Shown: positions 18,359-28,303, numbered from the stretch's first letter. The stretch: DNA of 42,599 nucleotides from Ruminococcus sp. AF41-9 (GCF_003477525.1 NZ_QUDO01000031.1:1-42599); one strand, 5' to 3'. Numbers and translations are program-made. Notes: generated by a model from the letters alone, not told the origin.

Positions 18359-18766
18359 TTATTTCAGCAGTTCATCAATCTGCTTTTCCAGTTCTTTATT
18401 CTTTCCCTCCAGAACACTTCTCTGTTCAAGAGCTTCCTGTTCACGCTTCTGCGCTTCTTCAATCTGCATACGAAGAGAAATCAGCTCATGCTTCAGATTA
18501 TACATCTCCTGATCCTTCTGCTGCAAGTCCTGTTCAAAAATCTCTGCCTGTTTTTTCGCCTTGAAATAGTCATCTGTGATATTCAGGCTGATCAGTGTAT
18601 GCTTGGTTTCCATAGGCTGTCTGCTATAACCCGGCATTTCACTTAATTCTTCAATCTTCCTATTTATATAGGATGCTACTTTCTGAAAATATTCCTCAGA
18701 TTCGTAACCTCCCAGCGTAATAATCTTACCTCCGATGATTACCTTTGCTGTATTTTTGACCGCCAT
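18359..18766 (-). CDS. zapA: Cell division protein ZapA
   Basis: FtsZ-ring stabiliser. The N-terminal domain (VKNTAKVIIGGKIITLGGYESEEYFQKVASYIN) matches ZapA; the long C-terminal half is a coiled coil (QDLQQKDQEMYNLKHEL ...) that mediates dimer and tetramer formation. The start at 18766 has AGGAGG about 9 bp upstream; the extra 16 residues of the longer frame are not family-like. About 135 residues. It lies downstream of ruvB. Confidence 0.88.
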   Translation of the reverse strand: MAVKNTAKVIIGGKIITLGGYESEEYFQKVASYINRKIEELSEMPGYSRQPMETKHTLISLNITDDYFKAKKQAEIFEQDLQQKDQEMYNLKHELISLRMQIEEAQKREQEALEQRSVLEGKNKELEKQIDELLK

Positions 18767-19016
18767 CCGTACGAGCCTCCTGTATCTTAATTGCCATTGC
18801 CTCCATAAATCCACAATGACCTTTTATTACTCCGTAATATTATCCTGTTACAGCATACCAGACGGGCATACATGATACGGTCACGCGAACATTACTGTCC
18901 GTTTTTTCTCCCCTTATTTATGCTGTAAAACCGCCCACCTGTGTCTTCTCACCGCAGGACGTTGTCTTTATTATACTCGAAAGCAGTCAAAATGTATAGG
19001 AATTTTTAAAAAAGTT

Positions 19017-20021
19017 TTAATTCTTTTCCGGAATCGGGTAGCCCAGATGCTCATAAGCCAGCGAAGATGCCATACGTCCTCTTGGCGTACGGTTCAGAAA
19101 TCCGTTCTGAAGCAGGTAAGGCTCATATACATCCTCCAGTGTTCCGGAATCCTCTCCAATCGCAGCAGCCAGTGTCTCCAGTCCCACGGGACCTCCCTGG
19201 AAATTCACGATCAGAGTCTGCAGAATCCTCCGGTCAATCTTATCCAGGCCATACCGATCCACTTCCAGAAGATTCAGCGCAAAACAAGCCACATCATAAG
19301 TAATCTTCCCGTCATACTTCACCTGGGCAAAATCACGGACTCTTTTCAGCAGTCTGTTTGCCAGACGCGGGGTTCCCCGGGATCTTTTTGCGATCTCCGC
19401 AGCTCCCTTTGTATCAATCTCCACGCCCAAAACCTGTGCAGAACGGATGATGATCGTCTGTAATTCTTCATGAGTATAAAATTCCAGATGATGCATCACG
19501 CCAAAACGGTCACGAAGGGGAGCAGAAAGAAGTCCCGCCCTGGTAGTCGCACCTACCAGCGTAAATTTCGGCAGATCCAGACGAATGGATCTGGCAGAAG
19601 CTCCCTTCCCGATCATGATATCTATGGCGTAATCCTCCATTGCAGGGTAAAGTACCTCTTCTACCTGTCTGTTCAGGCGATGAATCTCATCCACAAACAG
19701 AATGTCCCCTTCCTGCAGATTATTCAGGATTGCAGCCATCTCCCCCGGCTTCTCGATCGCCGGACCGGAAGTCACTTTCATATGAACGCCCATCTCATTG
19801 GCAATAATCCCGGAAAGTGTTGTCTTTCCAAGCCCGGGAGGTCCATAAAAGAGTACATGATCCAGCGCATCATGTCTCTGCTTTGCTGCTTCAATATATA
19901 CTTTTAAAGTATTCTTGGTCTTCTCCTGACCAATATAATCATCCAGAGTCTGTGGACGAAGATTTCCCTCCAGGGAAAAATCCTCTTCTGTTACATCTGT
20001 CGTTATAATCCGTTTCTCCAT
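19017..20021 (-). CDS. ruvB: Holliday junction helicase motor RuvB
   Basis: AAA+ motor that drives branch migration with RuvA. It has Walker A GPPGLGKT, Walker B DEIHRL, sensor 1 GATTR, and the C-terminal DNA-binding winged helix ([17 protein letters not shown]). 334 residues is standard. It follows ruvA by 40 bp on the same strand, the normal ruvAB arrangement. No ruvC is in the window, which is common for Firmicutes that use RecU. Confidence 0.98.
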   Translation of the reverse strand: MEKRIITTDVTEEDFSLEGNLRPQTLDDYIGQEKTKNTLKVYIEAAKQRHDALDHVLFYGPPGLGKTTLSGIIANEMGVHMKVTSGPAIEKPGEMAAILNNLQEGDILFVDEIHRLNRQVEEVLYPAMEDYAIDIMIGKGASARSIRLDLPKFTLVGATTRAGLLSAPLRDRFGVMHHLEFYTHEELQTIIIRSAQVLGVEIDTKGAAEIAKRSRGTPRLANRLLKRVRDFAQVKYDGKITYDVACFALNLLEVDRYGLDKIDRRILQTLIVNFQGGPVGLETLAAAIGEDSGTLEDVYEPYLLQNGFLNRTPRGRMASSLAYEHLGYPIPEKN

Positions 20022-20061
20022 CTAGTACCTGTTCCTGACCTTTCCTTAACCTTTTCCGGGA

Positions 20062-20670
20062 TTAGAAATTCTTCAAAGCTGCCTTCAGCAGACCTTCTAC
20101 ATCATCTGGCGCCACATCTGTAACTTTACGCACAGCACGAAGCGCATCTGCGCTGCTGTATCCCAGTGCCACCAGTGCTTCCACGGCTTCCTGTCTGCCA
20201 TCCGAAACTTCTCGCAGACCTGCCGCCGCCTTCTCCTGTTCATGTGCCAGCTTTATCTCAAATGCATCTTCCAGTTTCATCTTATCCTTCAGTTCAAGAA
20301 TCAGCTTCTGCGCTGTTTTCTTCCCGATACCAGGAGCCTTCGACAACGTCTTCACATCATCCGATAAAATCGCAAATCTCAGCTCATCCGCCGTAATTCC
20401 TGCCAGAACACCCACAGCAGCTTTCGGACCTACTCCATTCACTCCCAGCAGCAGTTTAAACATCTGCAGGTCATCTTTAGACCGGAATCCATACAACTGC
20501 ATGGCATCCTCTCTCACATTAAAATAAGTATGGATCTTAACTTCCTCTCCCATATGAATCTGAGAAAGATCCGTGCCTGTCATATATATTTCATATCCGA
20601 TTCCACCTGTCTCAACAATGACAGAGTTCTCGGTCATATCCACTGCTGTTCCACGAACAAATGCAATCAT
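20062..20670 (-). CDS. ruvA: Holliday junction protein RuvA
   Basis: Tetrameric junction-binding partner of RuvB. It has an N-terminal OB domain (MIAFVRGTAVDM), helix-hairpin-helix motifs (LLGVNGVGPKAAVGVL and LSKAPGIGKKTAQKL), and a C-terminal RuvB-binding domain (ALVALGYSSADALRAVRK). 202 residues, normal length. GGAGG lies 7 bp before the ATG. Confidence 0.98.
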   Translation of the reverse strand: MIAFVRGTAVDMTENSVIVETGGIGYEIYMTGTDLSQIHMGEEVKIHTYFNVREDAMQLYGFRSKDDLQMFKLLLGVNGVGPKAAVGVLAGITADELRFAILSDDVKTLSKAPGIGKKTAQKLILELKDKMKLEDAFEIKLAHEQEKAAAGLREVSDGRQEAVEALVALGYSSADALRAVRKVTDVAPDDVEGLLKAALKNF

Positions 20671-20880
20671 GATATTTCCTCCAGTTTTTTTATTCTAAAC
20701 TATCATAACACATCCCTTTCCAGAGTGCAAACATATATTCGGATTCTCTAATGTAAAACTTCTTCATCTATAGCAATCCGTGGAAATAATGCATTAATTC
20801 AGCTCATCAGAGTGTGTTTACAAAATCAGCGCGTGGCAGCATTAAAGCGGACATTCGCAATCCGCTTCGCTACTTGCTCA

Positions 20881-21002
20881 TGAACGCAGTCGCTTCGCGA
20901 TATGTCAGTGGGAGCTTTCAACTCCCACTGACATAAGCATCCCCCTCCCCCGCCGCTTAGTGCTCCGCGCACTTGAAGCGGGGGAATGCTTATCTGCGTT
21001 CA
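20881..21002. repeat. Compound palindromic element
   Basis: Outer arms TGAACGCAG (20881-20889) and CTGCGTTCA (20994-21002) enclose two hairpins. The first has 13-bp arms ATGTCAGTGGGAG (20902-20914) and its complement (20922-20934). The second, GC-rich, spans 20934-20993 with AAGCAT/ATGCTT ends. It could be a small non-autonomous repeat or an RNA structure. It occupies the region between ruvA and the rnf operon; I see no gene in 20671-21051. Confidence 0.65.
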
Positions 21003-21037
21003 AAAAAGAACTGCCATGCATTACACACAGCAGTTCT
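21003..21037 (-). terminator. rnf operon terminator
   Basis: AGAACTGC and GCAGTTCT arms (21007-21014 and 21030-21037); on the minus strand the stem is followed by TTTTTT. It lies 15 bp after the rnfB stop. Confidence 0.85.
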
Positions 21038-21051
21038 CTTCAAATTAGTGA

Positions 21052-21843
21052 TTACTGAATAATATGTCTCGGACAAGCCTCTTTACATGCACCGCAGTTT
21101 GTACACTTACTGTAATCTACATGAGCACAGAAGTTATCAACTGTAATTGCACCGTTCGGGCAGGTCTTTTCGCATTTCTTACAGCCGATACAGCCCACTT
21201 CACAGGCAGAAGTAACAGCTTTACCCTTCGCATGAGAGCTGCACTGTACAAATGTAGTCTGGTCATACGGAACAAGTTCGATCAGATGCTTCGGACATTT
21301 CGCAACGCATTTACCACACGCCTTACATGCCTCTTTGTCAACCACAGCCACACCATTTACTACCTCAATCGCACCAAATGGACAGGCTTTTACGCAGCTT
21401 CCGAATCCAAGGCATCCGAATCCACATGCCTTAGCTCCGCCGCCAGGAATGAAAGCCATCATTTCACAGTCTTCCACACCTGTATATTCATAGTTATCTT
21501 TTGTCTTTTCGCAGGTACCCGCACATTTTACATATGCAACCTGGCGGGCAGTTTCCACAACTTCCTGTCCCATGATCGCTGCGATCACTTTTCCGACCGG
21601 CTCACCGCCTACCGGACATCCGTTTACAGGTGCCTCACCTTTGGCGATCGCTGCTGCCAGACCATCACAGCCAGGGTAGCCGCAGCCACCACAGTTATTT
21701 CCAGGAAGTGCTTCACGAACTGCAACTTCCTTCTCATCTACTTCTACTGCAAACTTATTTCCAGCTACTCCGAGGAAAATACCAATAAAAAGACCGACTG
21801 CCGCAACCAGCACAGTTGCCGCGATAATTGCTCCTATATTCAT
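21052..21843 (-). CDS. rnfB: Rnf complex subunit RnfB
   Basis: Electron-entry subunit of the Rnf complex; it accepts electrons from reduced ferredoxin. It has an N-terminal membrane anchor (ATVLVAAVGLFIGIFLGVA) and the DUF4445-type cluster motif NNCGGCGYPGCDG with a later Cys. Four further Cys groups follow, including CKACGKCVAKCP, CIGCKKCEKTCP and CTNCGACKEACP. This gives several [4Fe-4S] clusters, as in clostridial RnfB. It is the last gene of the operon (order C, D, G, E, A, B), 13 bp after rnfA. Confidence 0.96.
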   Translation of the reverse strand: MNIGAIIAATVLVAAVGLFIGIFLGVAGNKFAVEVDEKEVAVREALPGNNCGGCGYPGCDGLAAAIAKGEAPVNGCPVGGEPVGKVIAAIMGQEVVETARQVAYVKCAGTCEKTKDNYEYTGVEDCEMMAFIPGGGAKACGFGCLGFGSCVKACPFGAIEVVNGVAVVDKEACKACGKCVAKCPKHLIELVPYDQTTFVQCSSHAKGKAVTSACEVGCIGCKKCEKTCPNGAITVDNFCAHVDYSKCTNCGACKEACPRHIIQ

Positions 21844-21856
21844 AACATTTCCCTCC

Positions 21857-22432
21857 TTAAATCAGTCCTGAAAATCCGAAGAAGGCAATTGCCATCAGTC
21901 CGGCTGTCAGCAGAACTGTAGGGAATCCCTGGAAGGATTTTGGAATGTCATTGTATGCGATTTTTTCACGGATACCAGCCATCAGCACGATAGAAATGGT
22001 AAAGCCGACTGCTGTTGCAAATCCGTTAATTGTTCCCTGAAGTACGTTATAATCTTTCTGTACGTTTGTAAGGGCAACACCGAGAACTGCACAGTTTGTT
22101 GTGATCAGAGGAAGATACACACCAAGCGCCTGATACAGGGAAGGCATTGCTTTCTTCAGAAACATCTCTACAAACTGTACCAGCGCTGCGATCAGCAGGA
22201 TGAATACGATGGTCTGCAGATAAGTCAGGTTTGTAGGTACCAGAATTGCATTGTAAATAATACCTGTCACAAAAGATGACAGTGTGATAACGAAGATGAT
22301 AGCACCGCCCATGCCGGCTGCTGTCTCTACACTCTTGGAAACACCAAGGAAAGGACAAAGACCAAGGAACTGGCTGAGGACTACGTTATTTACGATTGCT
22401 GAGCTTACAAGTATGATCAAAAGTTCTTTCAT
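21857..22432 (-). CDS. rnfA: Rnf complex subunit RnfA
   Basis: Integral membrane subunit with six predicted helices. The N-terminal VNNVVLSQFLGLCPFLGVS motif, with its Cys, and the later NCAVLGVAL motif are the family Cys motifs thought to hold a membrane [2Fe-2S] cluster between RnfA and RnfE. 191 residues, typical. It starts 6 bp after the rnfE stop. Confidence 0.96.
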   Translation of the reverse strand: MKELLIILVSSAIVNNVVLSQFLGLCPFLGVSKSVETAAGMGGAIIFVITLSSFVTGIIYNAILVPTNLTYLQTIVFILLIAALVQFVEMFLKKAMPSLYQALGVYLPLITTNCAVLGVALTNVQKDYNVLQGTINGFATAVGFTISIVLMAGIREKIAYNDIPKSFQGFPTVLLTAGLMAIAFFGFSGLI

Positions 22433-22438
22433 AATCCA

Positions 22439-23152
22439 TTACCCCCTTTTTCCCTTGCACATGGTATTGCCGCAGGCTGCACAGCTTCCGCCGCAGTCAG
22501 GATTACTCGGGTCAATGCCACGTTTGGCTGCACCAAGTTTGAATTTGTTCTGTAATGCAGAAAGTGCTGCCAGAACAAAGAATGCGCCAGGTGCGAGGAT
22601 AAAGATTGTGATCGGTTCATAGCCGGCTTTACCTGCTGCAGCATCTGCCAGAGGAAGGATCTGATGTCCGAAAAGAGATCCGGCACCGATCAGCTCACGT
22701 ACTGCACCGATACAGGTAATACTTAAAGTGAATCCAAGGCCCATGCCAAGACCATCAAATAAGGATGCGATCGGTTTATTTTTGGATGCATATGCTTCTG
22801 CACGGCCGAGGATGATACAGTTAACTACGATCAGCGGAATATAAATTCCAAGGGAGTCATACAGGCTCGGGATAAATCCCTGTAAGAGAAGCTGTACGAC
22901 TGTTACAAAGGAAGCAACGACTACGATAAATGCAGGCATACGAACTCTGTCCGGAATAAAATTTCTCAGAAGAGAGATCATTAAGTTGGATGCTGCAAGG
23001 ATGACTGTTGTAGTCAGTCCCATTCCGATACCATTCGTTGCGGATGTGGTGATGGCCAGTGTCGGACACATACCAAGCATCAGTACAAAGGTAGGATTTT
23101 CTTTGATGATTCCGTTATACAAACGTTCTGCAGGTGTGTTTGGTTTCATCAC
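22439..23152 (-). CDS. rnfE: Rnf complex subunit RnfE
   Basis: Membrane partner of RnfA in the Rnf core. It has NPTFVLMLGMCPTLAIT near the start, a VNCIILGRAEAYA motif, and a Cys-rich C-terminus (CGGSCAACGNTMC). That tail is an addition to the basic fold and could bind a metal. 237 residues. It overlaps rnfG by 4 bp (ATGA-type coupling). Confidence 0.95.
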   Translation of the reverse strand: MMKPNTPAERLYNGIIKENPTFVLMLGMCPTLAITTSATNGIGMGLTTTVILAASNLMISLLRNFIPDRVRMPAFIVVVASFVTVVQLLLQGFIPSLYDSLGIYIPLIVVNCIILGRAEAYASKNKPIASLFDGLGMGLGFTLSITCIGAVRELIGAGSLFGHQILPLADAAAGKAGYEPITIFILAPGAFFVLAALSALQNKFKLGAAKRGIDPSNPDCGGSCAACGNTMCKGKRG

Positions 23153-23757
23153 TGATTTCCTCCTTTCTCATACTGGAATGCACATAATCCGGCATTGACA
23201 CCGTTTGTCATGGCATTCGTTGTAATTGTGGCACCACTTAACGCATCGATCTGGTTATCTGCTGTGGCACCTGTTTTTGTATATTCAAATTTATCTACTT
23301 TCTTATCTTTGAACTGATCCTTAAATGCATCTGTGTTTGCTCTCATACCAAGACCTGCGGTCTCACCGATGGAAAGAATGGAAATTCCGTTTAAAGTACC
23401 GTCATCCATAATTCCCATTGCAAACTGGATATCTCCGCCGTAACCTTCGGAAGTGGTTACTGTAAATGCATATCCCAGTTCATTGCCGGAAGCATCTTTT
23501 GCAAGCATGGTCTCATCAACAGACTGTGCTGCATATCCGTTCTCATCCAGATAAGACTGCAGTGCATCTGCGTCTACATCTACGACATCAAAGCTGTCAG
23601 CATCTGCAAATACAGCTTTATAAGCGTCCTGTTTTGCCTGCGCTTCCTGCTTTGCGATTGGATCAGCTGTAATATCCTGGACCACACCAAGGGCAAGTCC
23701 TGCCACCAGTGTGATTACTGTAATAGCGATCGTATCTTTGATAATTCTGTTACTCAT
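23149..23757 (-). CDS. rnfG: Rnf complex subunit RnfG
   Basis: FMN-binding subunit with one N-terminal membrane helix (TIAITVITLVAGLALGVV) and an extracytoplasmic FMN domain. The flavinylation motif SGATITT is at 174-180, with the covalent FMN expected on a Thr. 202 residues. It overlaps rnfD and rnfE by 4 bp each. Covalent flavin attachment needs ApbE, which is not in the window. Confidence 0.96.
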   Translation of the reverse strand: MSNRIIKDTIAITVITLVAGLALGVVQDITADPIAKQEAQAKQDAYKAVFADADSFDVVDVDADALQSYLDENGYAAQSVDETMLAKDASGNELGYAFTVTTSEGYGGDIQFAMGIMDDGTLNGISILSIGETAGLGMRANTDAFKDQFKDKKVDKFEYTKTGATADNQIDALSGATITTNAMTNGVNAGLCAFQYEKGGNQ

Positions 23758-24731
23758 GCTTTTTTGCCCCCTTTCCCAAATGCCGGGTGACGAGTCACAC
23801 GTTCAATCATTGGAACTAACAGGTTGCAGAAAATAATCGCATAGGATACACCCTCTGCGGAACCGCCAAAGAGACGGAAGATTGCAGTCAGTACACCAAG
23901 ACAGACACCATATACATACTGTCCGCGAGGTGTGATCGGTGTTGTGACATAGTCTGTAGCCATAAACCATGCACCAAGCATAAGACCACCACCAAAGATG
24001 TGGCTGAACAGATAGTTTACATCAAATCCCTTGCCTGTTCCAAGCATATAAAGGATTACAAATACTGCAAAAGAACCGATATAAGTAAGCGGGATCTTAA
24101 GATCAATTACTTTGTAAACCAGAAGAATTGCCGCACCGATGAGGATTGCAATTGCAGAAGTCTCACCGATTGTTCCCTGAATATCACCGATAAACATATG
24201 TAATACGGATACAGAACCATCTGTAAATCCATTCTGTTTCAGGGCTGCCAGAGGAGTTGCACCGGAAACGGTATCTACTACGCCTCTGAAGCTGTCGCTT
24301 ACTGCGAAGTCTGTCATCTTTCCTGCGAAAGAGATCATCAGGAAACATCTTCCTGCAAGTGCCGGGTTCATGAAGTTCTGTCCCAGACCACCGAAAAGCT
24401 GTTTTACAACGATGATCGCGAATGCACTGCCAAGTACAGGCATCCAGAGCGGAATGGATGCAGGCATATTCAATGCAAGTAATAAACCTGTAACCACTGC
24501 ACTGAAGTCTGTGATGGTGTTCTTCTTGTGCATCAGTTTGTCGTAAATCCACTCAAAGAATACGCTGGAAGCAACGGTGATCACTACTACCAGTAAAGCG
24601 CGAAAGCCAAAATTATAAATTCCAAACAGTGTGGTCGGCAGAAGTGCCAGTGCCACAAGCTGCATGATTTTGCTTGTTGTCATCTTATCCCGGACATGGG
24701 GATTGGATGATACATGTAACATCTGATCCAT
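23754..24731 (-). CDS. rnfD: Rnf complex subunit RnfD
   Basis: Integral membrane flavoprotein. About nine hydrophobic segments are visible, along with the flavinylation motif SGAT at 156-159 in a loop. 325 residues. A run of G in the ribosome site (AAAGGGGG) precedes the ATG. It follows rnfC by 15 bp. Confidence 0.95.
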   Translation of the reverse strand: MDQMLHVSSNPHVRDKMTTSKIMQLVALALLPTTLFGIYNFGFRALLVVVITVASSVFFEWIYDKLMHKKNTITDFSAVVTGLLLALNMPASIPLWMPVLGSAFAIIVVKQLFGGLGQNFMNPALAGRCFLMISFAGKMTDFAVSDSFRGVVDTVSGATPLAALKQNGFTDGSVSVLHMFIGDIQGTIGETSAIAILIGAAILLVYKVIDLKIPLTYIGSFAVFVILYMLGTGKGFDVNYLFSHIFGGGLMLGAWFMATDYVTTPITPRGQYVYGVCLGVLTAIFRLFGGSAEGVSYAIIFCNLLVPMIERVTRHPAFGKGGKKA

Positions 24732-24746
24732 TATGATGTCCCCCTT

Positions 24747-26063
24747 TTACTTTTTCTTACGGCTTGCCAGAACCATTTTACGCATAGATTTGATCATCTG
24801 GGTCAGCGGACGTTTTGCCGGGCAGATATAACTACAGCAGCCACATTCGCAGCACTCCATACCATCAAATTTCTGGAAGCTTTCCATGTCACCATGCTCT
24901 GCAAACGTTGCAAGTCTTGCAGGAATGACATGGCCGGGACAGACTCCTACGCACCTGCCGCAGTTAATGCATGCAGTCTGCTCGGCATCTGCCACATCAT
25001 CTTTCTCCAGACAGAGACATGCGGAGCTTGTCTTGATACATGGTACATGTGTATCGTACATGGCGAATCCCATCATAGGACCACCTGAGATAACTTTGGA
25101 TACATTGTCTGTCAGTCCGCCAGCAGCCTCGATCAGCTCTGCCATATCTGTTCCGGAAAGGACTTCAAAGTTCTGCGGATTCTTAATTCCCTGTCCGGTT
25201 ACTGTTACGATACGGTCCATAACCGGTTTCCCAAGGATAACTGCTTCATAAACAGCGATTACGGTATCTACGTTGTCAACGACACATCCTGCATCTGCCG
25301 GAAGCATGGTGGAATTGATCTCTCTGTCTGTGACAGCCTTGATCAGGAAACGCTCACCACCCTGTGGATATTTGGTCATCAGCTCTGCAACTTCGATACG
25401 TGGGATATCTTTTACCATTTCTTTCAGCTTCGCAATACAGTCAGGCTTGTTATCCTCAATGCAGATATAACCTTTCGCATTGTCAAAGAGTTTCAGCATG
25501 ACTCTTAAGCCCTCGATCAGCTTCTCAGAGTCATCCAGCATTCTCTTATAGTCACTGGTAAGATATGGCTCACACTCTGCACCGTTTACAAGAATATGAT
25601 CGATCTTGTCCGGTTCCTTCGGTGCAAGTTTTACCTGTGTCGGGAATCCGGCACCGCCCATTCCCACAACTCCGCCTTCCTTAATTCTCGCAAGGATCTC
25701 TTCTTTTGAAAGATCTTCCAGACGTGCAGGAGTAAATTCCACACTTTCATACTTCTGGTCATTCTCAATGATAATGGAATTGACCATGGATCCGGTCGCT
25801 GTCAGACGCGGTTCCAGTCCTTTTACGGTACCGGAAACAGACGCGTGGATCGGGGAAGATACGAAACCTGCAGCATCCGCAATTTTCTGTCCTGCAAGCA
25901 CATGATCTCCCTTCTTGACGATCGGCGCAGCCGGTGCACCGATATGCTGTGAAAGAGGATATACCATATCTCCCTTAGGCAGATATTTCACTACCGGACT
26001 GTTTTTGGATAATTCTTTTCCATCATAAGGATGAACACCACCCTTAAAGGTTAAAATTCCCAT
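24747..26063 (-). CDS. rnfC: Rnf complex subunit RnfC
   Basis: NADH-side subunit, peripheral on the cytoplasmic face. It has an N-terminal barrel-sandwich domain, the NAD/FMN-binding Gly-rich segment GGVVGMGGAGFPTQVKL, and two [4Fe-4S] sites near the C-terminus (CINCGRCVGVCP and CCECGCCSYICP). 438 residues. AAGGAGGG precedes the ATG. It heads the operon; the next gene upstream is the CmpB-like protein, 39 bp away. Confidence 0.96.
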   Translation of the reverse strand: MGILTFKGGVHPYDGKELSKNSPVVKYLPKGDMVYPLSQHIGAPAAPIVKKGDHVLAGQKIADAAGFVSSPIHASVSGTVKGLEPRLTATGSMVNSIIIENDQKYESVEFTPARLEDLSKEEILARIKEGGVVGMGGAGFPTQVKLAPKEPDKIDHILVNGAECEPYLTSDYKRMLDDSEKLIEGLRVMLKLFDNAKGYICIEDNKPDCIAKLKEMVKDIPRIEVAELMTKYPQGGERFLIKAVTDREINSTMLPADAGCVVDNVDTVIAVYEAVILGKPVMDRIVTVTGQGIKNPQNFEVLSGTDMAELIEAAGGLTDNVSKVISGGPMMGFAMYDTHVPCIKTSSACLCLEKDDVADAEQTACINCGRCVGVCPGHVIPARLATFAEHGDMESFQKFDGMECCECGCCSYICPAKRPLTQMIKSMRKMVLASRKKK

Positions 26064-26102
26064 TTTGTTCCCTCCTTTTTATATTAAGCATTCGAAAATG
26101 CT

Positions 26103-26966
26103 TTATTTTTCTTTTCTGTTTCTGATATTCTTCAGATTATGTAACTTGTAACCTCTGTTCAGGTTTGGATATGCTTTTACAAAACGCTGCATATTGTGGC
26201 CGACCTTTGCTGCCATCGATTCTTTTTTCTTCTGAAGTTCTGCGCTGATCTCTGCCATTGCCGCCGCACGTTTCTGTTCCATCTCCTTGAGCACTTCCAC
26301 ATCGCTGAGGCGTTCTTTTACACTCTCAAGGGTCGGAGCTTTCGCAAATCCGACACTGGCAATCTTCTCATGCATTCTGACAAGCATTTCGTCCTTCGCC
26401 TGCTCCATCGCAGCCTCGATAACCGGCAGTTTCTCCTGAATACGGAAAGCTGCTGCCGCTGAGAAAGCAAAGTCCACAACATAGCCAATCCCGATCACAC
26501 ATACGCCGATCTCCCCAACGAAAACCGGGTACAATGCAACGATATACTCTACGATCGGGTGCAGCACTTTAAATAAAAGTACTGTAAAAAATCCCCATCC
26601 AAGGGAAGCTCCCAGACAGATACGCCCCTGGAAATTGAATTTATTCTCACTGTAATCCCACCAGGACGTATGAAAAATCGTCTCCATCAATACAGCAGTT
26701 ACATATTCCAGCGCGGTTGCCACAACCACTCCTCCGATATATAACCACAGCAGATTACCGCTGACCGGTCGCAGGATCACATAAACAGAAACTGCTCCGC
26801 ATCCGTATATGGTGCAGAACGGTCCGTTGATAAAGCCACGATTTACATATTTTCCGCTCTTTATGGATACATAACAGGTTTCCCATACCCAGCCGAAGAA
26901 ACTGTATATGATGAACCAGTTAATGAGGTGATAGAAATCAATCCCCAAAATAGATAAATCCCACAT
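26103..26966 (-). CDS. CmpB-like putative ABC transporter permease
   Basis: A 287-residue membrane protein with about five helices in the first 190 residues and a charged C-terminal tail. The N-terminal region (FIIYSFFGWVWETCYVS) and the conserved KYVNRGFINGPFCTIYGCGA motif identify the ABC_trans_CmpB family. The family label comes from an annotation tradition; no ATPase partner is present here, so transport is unproven. It lies directly upstream of rnfC on the same strand and could be co-transcribed. Confidence 0.8.
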   Translation of the reverse strand: MWDLSILGIDFYHLINWFIIYSFFGWVWETCYVSIKSGKYVNRGFINGPFCTIYGCGAVSVYVILRPVSGNLLWLYIGGVVVATALEYVTAVLMETIFHTSWWDYSENKFNFQGRICLGASLGWGFFTVLLFKVLHPIVEYIVALYPVFVGEIGVCVIGIGYVVDFAFSAAAAFRIQEKLPVIEAAMEQAKDEMLVRMHEKIASVGFAKAPTLESVKERLSDVEVLKEMEQKRAAAMAEISAELQKKKESMAAKVGHNMQRFVKAYPNLNRGYKLHNLKNIRNRKEK

Positions 26967-27062
26967 GCTTTTTCTTCCTTTTTTTGTATATTTTTTTCAA
27001 TTACAGTTATACTATAAACCATTTTCTGAAAAAAATCACTACCCAAATTTCATTTTCTTGTG

Positions 27063-27068
27063 TATAAT
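27063..27068 (+). promoter_or_regulatory. Putative -10 of the YprB-like gene
   Basis: A perfect TATAAT at 27063-27068 lies about 35 bp before the ATG at 27102, with AGGAAAGG between. No good -35 is visible. Confidence 0.4.
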
Positions 27069-27101
27069 TAAATACAATTTAGGAAAGGAAAATATATTAA
27101 C

Positions 27102-28120
27102 ATGATTGTTAAAAAAATGCCCATTTTACAAGGGTTTCCGGACTTTGAGAGTGTTAAATTTTTCACTGGTAAATTCTTCCAGAAATACAATTTTTCACCC
27201 GTTTTTTACGACATCGAAACCACCGGATTGTCCAGAAATTCAACGTTTTTATACTTAATCGGAGCTGCTGCAATTGAAGATGAAACTTGGTATCTTTATC
27301 AGTGGATGGCGGAAAATGCCGGGGAAGAAGAAACAATTCTGAGAATTTTTTCACAATTTCTTCAGGGTTTTGACTATACTGTTTCTTACAACGGAAATAA
27401 CTTTGACCAGCCTTATCTGGAAAATAAATATGAAAAATATCAGATCCCCTCTCCCTTCGAAGGTAAAAATCCCTGGATCTCTATGTCACTTTGAAACCTC
27501 TGAAGAAACTTCTGAAACTTCCGGCCATGAAACAGCCCTGCATGGAAGAATTTCTGGGAATCCGCGACAGAATTTATACAGATGGAAAAGAATGTATCCG
27601 CCTTTACAAAGAATTTCTGAAAAAAAGAGACAAAAATATCGCAGATATTGTACTGGGGCATAACCTGGAGGACGTGCTGGGGCTTGGAAAAATTTATCAG
27701 ATGCTCGGCTACCTCTGCCTGACAGACTGCGAATTTGATGTTACATATACAGAACTGGATGATGAAAACCTGCTCCTCGGACTGGAACTCCCCTGTGAGA
27801 TTCCTGTGGAATTCTCCAACGGAAACGGGGATTTCTACCTTACCGGAAAAGAAAAAGAAGTGAAAATGATCGTCCGTACAAAAAACGGACGGCTGAGACA
27901 GTATTATCAGAATTTTAAAGACTATTATTACCTCCCGGAAGAAGACTCGGTGATTCCGAAAGTGCTGGGAAGCGGGATTGATAAGAAACACAGGAAGGCT
28001 GCGACGAAGGATACCTGTTATACCTGGTTTGACTGTACAGAACAGTTTCTGCAAAGTTCGCAGATACAGAAGCAGTATCTGCAGAACAGTCTTCCTTTTT
28101 TGCTTAGCTGCCTGAAATAG
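27102..28120 (+). CDS. YprB-like ribonuclease H-fold exonuclease, split by a frameshift
   Basis: Member of the YprB/RNase H-like superfamily (DEDD-type exonuclease). The first active-site motif reads YDIETTGLS, with the metal-binding Asp and Glu, and YNGNNFDQPYL is the second. A third, LGHNLEDVLGL, lies beyond the shift. The first frame ends at 27494 and the second is open from 27491. Adding one A to the A5 run at 27465-27469 restores GKKSLDLYVTLKPLKK and a 339-residue protein. Reading it as two genes would split the active site. The role is unknown; relatives are thought to process RNA or DNA ends. It is one of few plus-strand genes. Confidence 0.8.
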
Positions 28121-28226
28121 GGAAACATATTTATGTAAGCAATTATTACTGTTTGCACACTACTACCCCGCACGGAGCAGGCAGTAACACCATAGCAAAT
28201 CATTTATTTTCATGCCCTGATAACGC

Positions 28227-28255
28227 TTGTCATATATACCCTGTTCTGATACAAT
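28227..28255 (+). promoter_or_regulatory. Promoter of the exported protein gene
   Basis: TTGTCA (28227-28232) and TACAAT (28250-28255) with a 17-bp spacer, about 50 bp before the ATG at 28304; AAAGGGGG follows 8 bp before the start. Confidence 0.7.
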
Positions 28256-28303
28256 GATTTCATCAACAGATACCACACTTATATAAAGTAAAGGGGGAAA
28301 AGT

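Noticed and set aside
27102..28120. Two separate exonuclease genes
   Set aside because: The catalytic motifs are split between the two frames; one added A joins them.
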